Shown in pieces: positions 41,101 through 56,100 of a stretch of DNA of 64,000 bases. Location of the stretch: contig CM050450.1 in NCBI GenBank assembly GCA_027563935.2, positions 26,709,439-26,773,438 on the forward strand, in the 5' to 3' direction. The stretch comes from Costus lasius. Its lineage: Eukaryota > Streptophyta > Magnoliopsida > Zingiberales > Costaceae. A program made the position numbers and the translations under genes. The notes below the pieces were generated by a model that searched no databases, was not told the origin of the DNA, and was given only the letters and a program-made list of their open reading frames with translations. Numbering within the stretch: the stretch's first letter is position 1; every line of letters begins with the position of its first letter.

Positions 41101-44100
41101 TCATTGGGTATATCATAACCTACATGAAGGATTCAATGTGCCAATAGAGGATTTGCCCCTTCCTTACGGGGAAGCTTGATTGTCCATGACGCCCTATATG
41201 GATGACTGAAAGTGTATGGCCATACTCAGGTGAGAACCTAATTTAGTCATGCCATATTATTGGGATTAACAAGTGTGACACACATGCCCAATCTGGACAT
41301 CAGTTGGCAAAAGGACAAGGCTGCACTTGTATTTTGTCGCAGTTTTAGGGGATATCAATGATGAACCATTCTGATGACTTGGGTAGCAATGATGTACTGC
41401 TAGGTGCCACTCATTACTTGTGATGATTTAGTCATCACTGCCAATGTCTGAAGAACATACAGGGTCGCACACCTTGACACTCGAGTTCTCATACTGATCG
41501 TTTAGCCTCTGATCGAATCATTTTGTGATTCAGATCTTTTGGGGAACTGATGCATTGAGACTTTTATAGAGAGGATGATATTTTATTTTAGTTCATGTTT
41601 GACCACTAGTTGACTCTAGTGGACCACGTTTGACCTCTGTTGACCTATGTTGTCAAAATGAGTCAAACAAGGGTCTGGGTGCAAGTTTGGGCTTGGCACA
41701 TTAGTCACATGAATAAAATAAAATTATTAATTGGTAAGAGAATTTTTCTCTTGGCTAATTAATAAGCCTAATTGGTAAGAGAATTTTTCTCTTGGCTAAT
41801 TAATAAGCCTAGGCGCAATTTACAATTAATTGCGTCTGCGGGGATTTGATCCCATGATGCTTAATTGTGAGTAGGCGCCTATGCTTGGGCGCATTTACAA
41901 TTAATTGCGTATGCAGGGATTCGAACCCATGACGCGTAATTTTGAGTAGGCGCCTATGCTCATTTTCCCACATGGGAAGTATCTCCAGTGTGCATCTGGC
42001 TCTGCTATTATAAATAGAGAGGCCCACCTGGGAGATTCTTTTGTACCAGACTCTTCTCTTGTCTCTAGTTGTCGCCTCCCCTCTGCTCCTTGGTGTGAGG
42101 ATCTAGTGGTGACGACAATAAAAGTTTTTCGGCATCAAAGGTTGGGACAAGTGGCAGTGCTACCCACTCCTTGTCACCAACATCCCTTCCTCTCCTTGGC
42201 AGTGGCGCAAGTTGAGAATGCTAGAGGCGTGGATCTCATCTTCTGGGGCTAGCACCCAGCGCGGAGATTAGAGAGGATTCGAGGAGTCCATGTGTGCGCG
42301 ATTGCAGAGGACGGGCCCTTGCGCGTCTTTATCATCGGCCGCTTCTAAAAGTTGCTTGATAAGGTACTGCCCCTATCACATCCCTTGTATTCTTCGTAAG
42401 TCGGTCCTTGTTGAATTAGGAATCTCGTTTCGGGCTCGCTTTCGCTGTTTTCGTTTTCTTATAGCCCGGGGATTCCCAACAATGGTATCAGAGGCAGGTT
42501 ACGAGATACATCGGTGTATGGGTTTTTTCTAGCATGCGCATGTTATAGAATTTTTTTTTTAAATCTTTATGCCATGTTTTTTGTGTAGAAAAATAGTAGG
42601 TTTGTTATTTCTCGCTCTTATGAAATTCATGATTTTCGGTTTCTACACATGGGGATAGACCCTATGTGTGAGAATTTATTTCTCCTCATATTCATGGGAT
42701 AGACCCATGATGTAAGACTTGTATCTAGATTTTGGGGCATGGACTGAGTGATTGCCCTAATCCGTACAAGTTAGGGATTGCAAGTGGCATCGATAATCAG
42801 GGTATATATGGCCACTTGTAGACTCCTGAGAGAAAACGAAAGATCTGAATTTTCGATAAGATCGCGGAGATTTAACGAACATGTTTGCTAATGAAAAACT
42901 AAAATCTGGTTCTGTAGTTTTTCATTGCATATGGAAGAGCATGTCTTAAGTGTTTTTCCTTATGCATTTGATATGATCAAAGACAAGCCCTATTGCCATG
43001 CTTGTGATGTATCAATGTGAGGCCTGCGTGCCGACTTTCAATCATGTGTTTTCAATTTTACATTGTAAATCAAATAGAAAGCTTTGATAACATTCTATGG
43101 CGTTTTCCTCTCTCTCTCTCCCTTGCGCATCTCTCAAGGTGGCGCAACTCTCACCTAGTCGAACCCTAGGGTGGCTTCTAGGGTTAAACCCAGGGGCGCA
43201 TCTAAGGGGGTGGCGGCTAGGGTTAGGGTTGGCACACCTCACCTCTAGGTGGCGCATCCCCTTGTTTGACCTAACCTTGAAGTAACTTCTAGGGTTACCT
43301 AGTTGGTTCACTTAAGGGATGATGGTTGGATAAGGAGATGGTGCAACCTAGTCAAGCAAGCCACCTAAGGGGGCTGATCTAACTCTTTGACCGAACCTTG
43401 ATGCCTTATAGGTCTCCTAGTGGCGCATATTGAGGTTCAAGGGTTGAGGAAGAGGATTGGCGCTCCAAGCTTGCAAAGGGCTGGTCTTCTATCATTAGCC
43501 AAGAGCTTGAAGGTCCATTGGACGCTTCTTAAGTTCATGGGGTGATGGAGGAAGTCGAGCGCCAATGATGCTTGATGGCACATCCAAGCAAAGGGGGCGC
43601 ACCTCTAGGTGGCGCACCTTGCAAAGGATGATTCGTATCAAGCATTGAGATGAGATACCTAGCATAGAGATGGCACATGGATGTTTGGCCGAACCCTAGG
43701 AGGAGCCTAGGGCTTGCGAGCTATCCTCCAGGAAGAGATATGAGTTGGCCGAATCCTAGGAGGAGCCTAGGATTTGCGAGCTAGCTCACGGAGAAGACTC
43801 GGGCTGGCCGAACCTAAAGGGGGTCTAGGGTTTTCCTGGATGGTGCCTTTGGGGTTCGCGAGCTGACCCATGGAGCGGAAGACCTAGGTGGCGCACCTTG
43901 GGGCACTCAGGATGAGCTAAGGACTTGTTGGCATGGGCCCATGGCTCATTGCCCTTGGTAGTGCTAGGTGGCTAGGACTAGGTTTAGGGGCTTGTTACCC
44001 ATGCTTTGGGCTTTGATCACATCATATTTACTGTTTTCTGCTTCAGTATGCCTTTACTGCTTTGTTTTATTCCACCATAGGATTGCATGCCTATATTGGT

Positions 44101-47100
44101 AGAATAAGATAAAAATTTGTGGTGCCGAGACCACAAAAATCCTCACAAAATTATTTCAAGTCTTGTTTTGCCTTCTGACGCGTAACCCTCGTCAAACTGT
44201 CGATCAATGGTATTATGCATTGTTTCCCACCTCCGTGGGACACACCCATTTATCTTCAGAAGGCGTGTGGTGACAATGATTTCCCCAGTCTGGTTAAAAC
44301 TCTAGACGCGCCTTCCGCAAGGAAATCGTTGGCCCTGGGTGTAACGGTCAGGTCGGACTTGGCTAGACTTTTCATATGTGGTGGTTCACATGATGAAATT
44401 TCTAGAGGCACCCTTAAGAAGTTAAGGCTTTGTGCTGTATCCAGCCTCCGTTGGACACAAAGTGTTTGAACTGTCTTAAGATGGAGAATTGCTGAGTTGC
44501 AATTGGCCAGGGGCCTACCTCAGGAAGCATGCGTCACCTTGTGCAGTACATCCCACCTCCGTGGGATGCAAGACCGTGTACGAAATGAGGATCCCATCTC
44601 ACTAAAGATCCAATTCGTCTATTTCAAATCAAATGGCTCAGACCTAATTTTGTAATGAACGGTTGAGAATATTCAGAGCATATCTTGGTCAAACGGTTGA
44701 CTTTCAATATGATCAAGGGGTTGATCCCAACTAATTCGAGCTTGATCTTCTCAAACGTGATATCCGATTTTCGATCCGAGACACAGATTAAAGTAAATCA
44801 ATGAATCCAAATGAACGGTCAATATGAATCTGACAAAACTCTGAATTAATGGCTGATATTGATTTGAGCACATCTAGGTCAATCCATCGACGATTGACAT
44901 GATCAAGACATCGATTCCCACTATATCGAACCTGATCTCTCTGCATCTAATATCCGATTTTCGATCTGAGACACGGTTTGCAGCAAATCAATGAGTCTAA
45001 ATGAACGATGAAGATGAATCTGACTAAACTTTGAATCAATGGCTGAGATTCATCTGAGCACATCTAGGTCAATCCATTGACATTTGATCTGACACCCGGA
45101 TTGAAACGAATCGATGGATCTAAATGAACGGTCGTGATGAATCAGATCTAAATATAAAATGTACGGATGAGATTGATCTGAACATATCTAAGTCAATCGG
45201 TTGACATTTAATATGATCAAGCTGTCGATTCCTACTAAGTCAAACCTGATCTCTCCAAACGTGATACCAGATTTTTGATCCGAGACCCAGATTGGTACAG
45301 AACTGCAAATTTAAACAAACGGTTATGATAAATCTGACCTGAACTCTAAATGAACGGCTGACAACGCTTTAGGCATATCTGGGTCAATTGGTTGATATTT
45401 GACGTGATCAAAGAATTGATCCCTACTAAGTCGAACCTGATCTCTCCAAATATGACATCTGATTTTCGATCCAAATTCTGGATTGAAACATATCTATGAA
45501 TTTAAATGAAGGATCAAGATGAATTTGATCTAAATATAAAATCAACGGCTGAGAATGATCTGGATATATCTAGATCAATCGGTTGACATTTGACATGATC
45601 AAGGAGTCGATCCCTACTAAATTGATCTGGATATTTCCAAATATGATATCGGATTTTTGATCCGAGTCCTGGATTAAACAGATCTATGAATATAGATCAG
45701 CGGCCATGATATTTGATAGCTAAAGATCATTTTTATTAACATGAGTCAAAATTAAGTCCAATCTTTCCAAAATACGGTATTGGATTTAAATTAAAATATA
45801 TATTTCATCCGGTTGAATATGAGCTAAATAACTCACTCAACCTATTTTGATCGAACCCATCATATACGATATAATATTGTTTGGGAGATGCGTACGTCGA
45901 TGCTTGCCATCGGGGCGTAGCTCCTCAATATGATATTGTGTATATGGTGCTCCCTCATGATTAATTAAATCCAAATGCTCACAAGTCATCAAGATTGAGC
46001 ATAAATCAAACTCAAATGCTCATCAAGGGCCAAACCAAATCAAAATATCCAATAAGTCATTGAGACCGGATATTCCTTAAATTAAATATCCAACAAGCCA
46101 CCAAGGCCGGGTATTTTCTCAAATTAAAATACCCAATAAGCCGTTGAGGCCGGGTACTTTCCAAATTTGAAATATCCAACAAGCCGTCAAGGCCGGATAT
46201 TTTCTAGAATTAAATATCCAATAAGCCGTTAAGGCCGGATATTTTCCCAAATCAATTTCAAATACTCACAAGCCACCAAGGCTGAGTACTTTCCAAATCT
46301 TAAATACTCACAAGTCATCAAGACCGAGCATAAATCAAATCTAAAATACTCACAAGCTATGGAGCCAAGTACAAATTAAATTCAAACGCTCACAAGCCAT
46401 CGGGGCCGAGCACAAATCAAATCCCAATACTCACAAGCCATTGAAGCCGAGTATCAAATCAAATTCAAATGCTCAAAAGCTATTAATACCGAGCTCATAT
46501 GAAATCCAATGCTCACAAGTCATCAAGACCGAGTATATGTCAAACTCAAATGCTCACAAGTCATCAAGACTGAGGACAAATCAAATCCAATTGTTTATAA
46601 GCCATCAAGGCTGAATATTCAAATTTTAAGTTGTTAATAAGCCATGTATTAATATGAAATTTATAAAATATTTTTCCCTCCAAATTTTGGAATGTTGTTT
46701 ATTTATAGATCTCTTAATCAAAGGTACCCTAATTTTAGGAGTAATTAACAATGAGTGTTTGTGCTCATTGGAAGCCAGAACCCATTAAACAAAAAGCCTT
46801 ATTAATTTAAGGTGAATTTAATAAAGGTCCTATTACATTTCAATATAACACTTTTTGACCCCACATAGACATATCCATACCGTGAAAAATTATTTATAAA
46901 AGTGATAAAGTATTTCTCTCCACTAAAAGATGGAGTATCAAAAGGTCCACATATATCAGTATGTATAATTTCAAGGAGCTGAGTGCTTCTTGTGGCATTT
47001 TTCTTGTTATGTTTGGTTTGCTTTCCCTTAATACAATCCACACATATAACAAGATCAGTAAAATTTAAATTCGGAAGAATTTCATCTTTTACTAATCTTT

Positions 47101-50100
47101 TAAATCTTTCTTTGGATACGTGACCCAAACGCTTATGCCACAAGTAAGTAGAACTTTCTTTAATCATGCTTGATGACATGCATTTATATAATATTTTTAT
47201 TATGCTTTTATTGCAAAATATCGCTCTTTTCTATCTTGTTTTTACTCATTTTGACTTAAAATCTTTTGTTTGTTCGGAATCTTCATCCTTGTTTGTTTTT
47301 GTCATATTTTAGGGGGAAACGATAAAATTTTGATGGATTTTGAAAGATCCGAGCGCATGAATGGATTCCATACATCGAGACGAAGTCACCCGCCAAATTT
47401 CATGCGAATCAGAGCTAGTTTGAAAATTACATCCTACCCATGATTTTTATCACGGTCATAATTTCTGCTGCTTGTTTTTCTGTTCATAGAAGGCCTTAAT
47501 GATCATATTTTTTTCATAAAATTTGGAGGGAAGCTGCGCCTTATGGAGGAGATGACATACACTAAATTTTAGAGCAAAAGGGGTACAAATGAGGGAGAAA
47601 TCGCAAAAGGCGTCATCGGAATTTGTTCTCTTGCTGAGAGGTGTAGAGGGCATCTCAGATGACGAAACTTGATGGAAAGTTTCGCTTAAGGGAGTAGAGG
47701 ATGCATGCAAAATTTTAGCATGAAAGGAGTTCTGAATTGAGAGAAATCAATGAAAAATCGAACGCACTTTAGTAACCTTTGCGGAGGCGAGTGTTAGTTA
47801 GTTCAATTGGTAAGGACCTTAGTTGCTGATAACTTACACGTCCCGCAAGTGCACGGTTATGTCGAAGTAATATAAAAGATGTCGAATCCCACAGGGAACA
47901 AGGTTGAGTACTAGAGAATCCGAGTTCTAATAGCACCCTCGAGCGAAGACCAAGCACTCTCGTGTCAACGTCTCGCAAGTTTTACTAAGGGATTCCACCC
48001 TTACGATCCTTCTCTCGATATGAATCGTAACGGCTAACACGTGAAAATACTCAACCAAGGTAAAATCATGAAGTAAACACTTCAAAGTAAAATATGCTCA
48101 CAACACAATCCAAATAACAGAATAAAGATAAAGTTTGTGATTAAATTCGTCAACGGGTTTCAACCAAGCCCCGAAATAGGGTTTACGCTACAATCATCAT
48201 TGAAACGCTCAAAAATCTCTTTTTAACATAGGAAGATCACAAGGAAGAGTTTCTAAGGGATAGGAGAGGATAAACCGAAGCAAATATGTAAGAATTGTGA
48301 TGCTTCGATGATCCAATCTCTGAAAATCGCCTTGAACTTGTGTTGTCGCCTTGTTCTTCCGCCCACGCCACTTCGTTGCCTAATTTCTCAATAATTAGGG
48401 AAAGAAAATTAGGGCTTTTATGTCCTACACGTTCGCCTTTGAAAGAGATTTCCATAGACACCTCACTTGCCAAATTTGGACTCCAAACGGGTGAGAAATC
48501 ATTGAAAAACCAAGTAAAGGTCGATCTCGCGTGTGAGCCTGGATTAGAATCACGGGTGAACCCCGCCGGGTTCACCTGGCCGTGCTTTGCTCTGGACTGT
48601 TTTCGGCCGAAAGGGATTCTGGTGAACCCCGCTGGGGTTCACCTGACCGTGAAGTTCTCTGTGAGTTCTGCTGGCTGGCGACTGGGATGGTGAAGCTAAC
48701 TCCGTTTTGGCCCAAATTTGACGTGTAGCTTCATTTTCGCATAAGAAATTGTCTCATGGCCTTAGAATCTCCAAAATACATCGAAAAAGGGTGATTTCAC
48801 CTAAAATTCCACAAAAACACTAAAATGTAAAGATTCCGAAGATATGAAGGAAACAAGCCTATAAAGAGTATAAAAGTGTCAAAATAAGCCTAGATTTATC
48901 ATGAAATGACCATCAAAATTACTACCAAAATGCGAGGCATCAAAATACTCCATACTTAAATCTTTGTTTGTCCTCAAGTAATAAAATAAGATGAAATACA
49001 AGATAGATATAAGAACAATCATTTGGGTTGAGGCATACATACAAGTTAGAGAAATATTTAATAACAATCCAAAATCTAATCAGGAGAAATCAAGTAAATG
49101 GTTGTTTCAAGTGTTCAAGAGTTTCATCCCACAATTTCTAGATGCCAAACAACCTAGTAAGCAGCAAACATAGGATTCAATCAAGCCTACACATAACACT
49201 CATGCAATTCCAATCCTCCCTATTCAAATCGTTGGGGTTAACTCAAATGTTCTATTAGGGTATGATACACTGAATATTGCAATAAACTTCAACTCATAAC
49301 CTTAGGTACCATTGCCAATTTTTCGCAATGCCAAGTAGAGGAGTCTCTTTATTGATTTCAACTTCACATCCCTTAGATTTCAACTCATGTCCTTCGGTAC
49401 CACTGCCAATTTTGCGTAGTGCCAAGTATAGGAATCTAAAGGTGAAATTTTTTTTTATATCAGCAGTTGATAACGCATCCTTTTTGAACGCATGTAGTGT
49501 CTCCCCAATAACAGAAAGGAATTCAAAGAATAACTAAGTGAATATGTATCTCAATATGATTCTCATGTAAGTTGCAAGCTTGAGTTGATTAAACAATCAT
49601 AGGAATTTTTGACCCACTAATGAACAACTCAAACCAATCCAAATCACAAAATTTTAAAATCATAGAATAAATGGACATGATAAAAAAGTATCTCTAACAA
49701 GGAGGTATTACTCCAGACTTAATTCTTTGATCATCCTACCCAATTATGCATTCAGCTCATAAAATTTTCAAAATGGCTATCATAGGACAATTCATACACA
49801 TGCAAGAAAAATTTCACACAACTCATATGAAAAACATACTAGCCATAACAGAGTGCGAACACAAGCAAGAAAGTAATGTCATACAGTCATAAGGTGGGGC
49901 CTGAAGATGTGGACCAGGCCCACGAATAAGATGGCATATAAGATACAATGCCATAATATCTAACTGTCACAGAATAAAAGTATCAATCCTCAACATCACA
50001 ACAAATCACAGCCACATGAAGAAAGAAAGAAGAGACCAGAGTAAAGAAAGCTCACCCACTCTAAAAGTTTGCATAGTCCTCTATGCAATACCATGATGTG

Positions 50101-53100
50101 AGAGGAGTGGATGATGATGCCGATGCTGATGGGGAGCTACCTCCGCTTGCGCGAGCGAGAGCCAGAAGCTCGGGAGCTCTTGATCTTCCTGCATGCGCTA
50201 TAGTCGGGCTCGGCCTCCTCGTCGGAAGAAATGTTCATGTGAGCTGTTATTTCCTCGGAGAGTGCGGATAGCCGGTCGTCCATGATCGATATCTTCTCCC
50301 AGACGGATCCCATCATCTTCTATTGTCTCTGCATGTGTGCTTCCATGGACTCCCAATGCGAAGATTGGTTCTACTGGATGTGGGTAATGGTGGTGTCCAG
50401 GTGATCAATCATCTCCCGTTGATGGAGCTGCTCTTCTTTAATTTCCTGCAATACAGACATCATAGAATCATGAGAAGAGGTGCCACCAAAAGAAAAGGCG
50501 CCTGGTGCTGGTGGTGTGGTGTCGATGGGATCTGGCTGTGCATCCTCAACTGGCTGGATATGCCAGTTTCCATAGACTCTGACTGATGTGCGCTCTGGTT
50601 TCAGCAAGGGTAGGTAGAATGGGCTCCCTTTGAATGTCATGCAATATGAATCGCCCTTGTGAATGATCAGCTGCATGACAACACAAGACTCAATGTCGAG
50701 CATGTTGCTGCCAGTAGCTTCCAATGTGCCATAGGGGATCATGCCTAAGGAAACCGCCAAGGGAGTGATGAAACCGCCAATCACAATCGCCCCTTCAAAG
50801 AATGGGCGACGCGGCTGAAATGCTTTGCTAGATAATGCCCAGAGTCGACTCTGAAACTATGTAGCATGCACCAGAGATAGAATAATTCCGTTTGACGGAC
50901 CATGCCGCCGCTCTCACCGCGGCCAAAGAGAGTATGGGCCAATACGCGGTGGACATACTTGAGGACCGGGTTGCAAAGACTAGAGGCACAGGCCACACGA
51001 GCGGAGTAGATGTGCTCGTTGGTAATTGCTCCCCAAAAATTCTGTTCACTGTACTCGGTGGGGACCTTGCGTGCACACAGCTCAGGAAAACCATAAATGC
51101 CGCGTAACTGCGATAGAGTAAGGTTATGCTCGATATTACCAAGACGGAAGGACAGGCGGCTTGGGTTGTCCTCGAGAATAGGGTCTGCCTGTCCTTCCAA
51201 AGAGCTCAGAAACTCCAATGTCACGCCAACATAAGTGGGGGAGTAAAGCTGCTGGAACTGCTCCCAACCCACTGCTGCATACATCATGTTTACATCCTCT
51301 AGCATCCCAAGCATATGCAACGTGCCTCTGTCTAGATACCGCGTGTTGAGCACACAACGTTGCCGCAGCGTCTGATACCGTGCCTCTTGCCCGTCGTTCC
51401 GAAAGATGATCCCGAACTCGTTCGGGGGAGAGACATAGGGCTGTGGTCGGCTGGCAGATGTGCGCCCATGATGAGATGAAGAAGAGCCTGGCACAGTAGA
51501 AGATGGTCGGTGAGATGGAGGTGTAGGCATTGGCTCGTACTCCTCATCGTCGATGGCAAACGAGTCTGAGAACGCTGGTGTCGGCCGCGTGGTCTTCTTG
51601 GCAGCCATGACCTTGGTTCATGGAGGCATGATGATGGCGAAGATCAAGAACAGCAGGGAAGCTTTAAGGAGTAGATCTGGTTGGCTTTGATGCGAGAAGA
51701 TCCGGCCGGTGGTTTGAGGAAAAACGCAGGCGGCGGCGGATCGGCAGAGAAAGGAACTCGGAGAGCAGGCGACTCAGAAATCCGGTGCGAAAGATGCTTC
51801 CTAGGAATCTTAAACAGAACCTGAGAGATCGCCTTTGACTGTTGAGGACGACAGAAGGCAGCGCAGTTTGGTTACTTCGTCGAAATCAGGAAGCGGCGGC
51901 GGAAATACGTGAAATCTTGCATCGCGAGAATCAAGGACGAAGTTAAAGCAGAACTCGTCCCGCTTGTAAGGAATCTCGGATCTGACCTGGAGAGATCTTC
52001 TTCGTGTTTGAAAAGAAGGTAGAGTAGCACGATCAAAGGAATCTCGGCGAGATTTGGGGGCGGCGGCGGAGAAATCGGGCGCGTGTTGCCCTAGCTTCGA
52101 GTGAACTCAGGTTGAAATTCCAGTGAACCCGCCCGGGTTCACCAGCCCATGAAGTATACTGGGTCGGGTGCTGATGCGACAGAAGCACGGGTGAACCCAC
52201 TCGGGTTCACCGAGCCGTGAAGCATTCTGGGGGTTTTCGGATTTTCGAAAAGATGGTGAACCCCGTGGGGTTCACCTGCCTGTGAAGCTCACTGGATATT
52301 TTCTGCGCAGATAGAATACCGGTAAACCCCATGGGGTTCACCTGCTCGTGAAACGTTCTGGTCACAGAATTGGAAGTGCCTGTACAGTGCACTTCACGGG
52401 TGAACCCCATGGGGTTCACCAGGCCTTGATTTGCACTGATTTACTCAGAAAATTCTGGAAAAATTCCCATGCACTCCAACTTCCTCCTACAACATAAAGA
52501 GGCATTAAATTAGTAGCAATCCCCTCTAGAAAACTAAAATTAAATGAAAAACAAAACAACGTTCTAAAACACTAACTAATGACAATGAAAAATTATGCAT
52601 AAAAACTAAAATCAATCAAAAAGTTGGGTTGCCTCCCAAGAGCGCTAGGTTTAGGTCGGTAGCTCGACCATAAGAGTTTTCAAAGTTGCAAGTCTAGGGG
52701 GTCTGAAAGAGCTAGAGCTTCTTCTCTTTCGACCCGCTCATCTTCAAAGTAGTGCTTGAGGCGGTGCCCGTTAACTGTGAAATTTCTAGTTCGTTCTGTC
52801 CAAATTGTGATAGCACCATAAGGTTGAACTTTTTGAACTGTGAAAGGACCGGACCATCTCGTGCGAAGCTTTCCTGGAAATAGCCGAAGTCTTGAATTGA
52901 ATAGAAGTACTTTGTCTCCCTCATGAAATTCCTTCTTTGCTATGCACTTGTCATGCCAAAACTTGGTGCGTGCTTTGTAGCTCTCGGCATTCTCATAGGC
53001 AAAAGGGCGCATCTCGTCCAACTCATCAAGTTGTAGCTTTCTTCTTTTACTGGCGTTCTTGAAATCGAAGTTGATTTGCTTGACAGCCCAATATGCCCTA

Positions 53101-56100
53101 TGCTCAAGCTCAACGGGTAAATGGCATGATTTCCCATAAATAAGTTGGAAAGGAGACATACCGAGGGGTGTTTTGAGTGCGGTCCTATAAGCCCATAAGG
53201 CATCCGATAATTTCATTGCCCAATCCTTCCATGATCGAGATATAGTTTTCTCCAAAATTTGTTTGATCTCTCTATTAGAGACCTCTACCTGACCACTAGT
53301 CTGAGGGTGGTAGGGCATGGCAATTCTGTCCTTTACATCGTACTTTTTCAGTAGTGCCCCAAATTTTTGCTCAATGAAGTGGGAGCCGCCGTCGCTGATC
53401 AGAACACGTGGAACTCCGAATCGGGGGAAAATAGTCCGCTTCATAAACTTCATAACGACTCTAGAGGCATTAGTAGCTTCAGCGAATGCCTCAACCCACT
53501 TTGACACGTAGTCAACGGCAACCAGAATGTACCGTTTTCCACATGAAGAGGGGAAGGGACCCATGAAGTCTATACCCCATACATCAAAATTTTCCACTTC
53601 CATGATGTTGTTGAGTGGGAGCTCATCTCTTTTTGATAAGTTTTCAGTTCATTGGCAACTGTCACAAGTGAAGACAAATTGTTTAGCATTATGAAATATA
53701 GAAGGCCAATGCAAACCAGACTAAAAAACTTTAAATGCTATTTTAGAGGCCCCCGAGTGTCCTCCGTAAGGTGAAGTATGACAATGGCTCAACACATCTT
53801 GCATCTCCTCCTCTGGTACACATTGTCTGTACAACCCGTCCGCACATCTCCGGTACAAATATGGCTCGTCCTAGTAATAAAATTTTACATCATGTAGGAA
53901 TCGCTTCTTCCTCTGAAAAGTCAGATCAGGAGGGAAAATGTTAGACACGATGTAATTAACATAATCTGCATACCAAGGGACTTGTTGCTCTAATAAAGCA
54001 TAGAGATGTTCTTCAGGGAATGTTTCATTGATCTCCAACTCTTCATCAGTTTCTTTGTCCGTGCCGCGATCAAGTCTGGAGAGATGGTCAGCCACTAGAT
54101 TTTCACTCCCCTTTTTGTCTCTGATCTCTATATCAAATTCTTGCAAGAGGAGGATCCATCTAATGAGCCTTGGCTTCGCATCCTTCTTGTTGATCAAATA
54201 TTTTATAGCTGCATGATCAGTGAAAACGATTACTTTCGAGTTAACTAGATAAGAACGGAATTTATCGAAAGCAAAGACAATCTCTAGCAGCTCTTTCTCC
54301 GTGGTTGCATAATTTATCTGAGCATCGTCGAGTGTGTGACTGGCATAATAAATGACGTGAAGCTTTTTGTCCTTCCTTTGTCCCAAGACTACCCCAACTG
54401 CTTGGTCGCTAGCATCACACATCAACTCAAAAGGTAATGACCAATCTGGGGGTTGAATTATTGGATCAGAGGTTAATGCTGCCTTGAGTTTCATGAAGGC
54501 TTCCTCGTAGTCCCTGTCAAAGCAAAATATAGCATCTTTAGCAAGTAAATTAGTTAAAGGGCGAGCTATCTTAGAAAAGTCTTTAATGAATCGTCTGTAA
54601 AAGCCAGCGTGTCCAAGAAAGCTCCTGATCCCCTTCACTGATGTGGGTGGCTGAAGATGTTCAATGACTTCTATCTTTGCTCTGTCCACTTATATCCCTC
54701 TTTCAGAAAGCCCGAGGACGATCCCTTCCATGACCATGAAGTGACATTTCTCCCAGTTCAAAACTAGGTTCACCTCTTCACACCTCTGCAAAACCTTAGA
54801 TAAATTAGATAAGCAATGATGAAAAGAGGAGCCATACACAAAAAAATCGTCCATAAAAATATCCATGAAGTCTTCATTGAAATCGGAGAATATGGCCACC
54901 ATTGCTCGCTGAAAAGTCGCTAGAGCGTTGCAGAGGCCGAAGGGAATCCTTCTATATGCATATGTGTCGTAGGGGCATGTAAAGGTTGTCTTCTCCTGGT
55001 CATCCGGGTGGATAGGGATCTGGAAGAAACCAGAGAAGCCATCCAAAAAATAAAAGTAAGAATTATGCGCTAATCTGTCCAACATCCGGTCTATAAATGG
55101 AAGAGGATAATGATCTTTTCGCGTAGCAGAGTTCAACTTCCTGTAGTTGATACACATCTTGTATCCTATAACCGTACGCGTCTGTATCAACTCGTCAGCT
55201 TCGGTCTTGATCACCGTGAGTCCACCCTTCTTGGGTACAACATGTACTGGACTTACCCAAGAGCTATCTGAAATTGGATAAATTACCCCTGCGTCCAATA
55301 GTTTGAGCACTTCTTTCTTCACCACATCCTTCAAGTGCGGGTTGAGCCGACGTTGAAACTCCACAGTAGGTTTGCTATTGTCTTCCAATAGGATCCTGTG
55401 CATGCAAACAGAGGGGTTAATCCCTTTTATGTCATCTAATGAATAGCCTATTACCTTCCTATGGAGACGAAGTTCATTAAGCAATAATTCGGTTTGCTCC
55501 TTGTCCAACACCGCACTGACTATCACTGGGTATGTAAAATTGTCTCCTAGAAACTCATATCTCAAGGTTTTGGGCAAGCTCTTGAGCTCGATTTTCTGCC
55601 GCCCTTGGTTTCCTAAATTCTCTTCTTTCTTGTCATCTTCGCTTGCATCAGTTTCCTGTAGTGCAACAAGAACCTCAGCCTCTCCTTTATCATCCTTGTA
55701 AATAGAATTCGTTAGAGCAAGTTCCAGTGTGTCCACTTCTCTCTTGGGTGGCTCAGCATCTTATACAACTTTTTCCACAATGTCGATACTGCAGCACGTG
55801 CCTGAAAGAGAAGATTTTTTCAAGGTGTCAGTCAAATCAAATTGAATAACGTTGCCACAGATGTTCAAAGATAGTTTCCCATTCTTGACCTCCATGACAA
55901 CGCCTGCAGTAGAAAGAAAAGGTCTCCCCAGAATGATAGAGAGCCTGTCATCCTCATCAATCTCCAAAATAATAAAATCAGCAAGAATAAAGTAATCTCC
56001 TACTTTAACAGGTACGTCCTCTAAAATACCAACTGGGTGACGCACAGATCTGTCTGCAAGCTGTATAGAAATAGTAGTTGGTTGCAAATCCCCTAGGCCT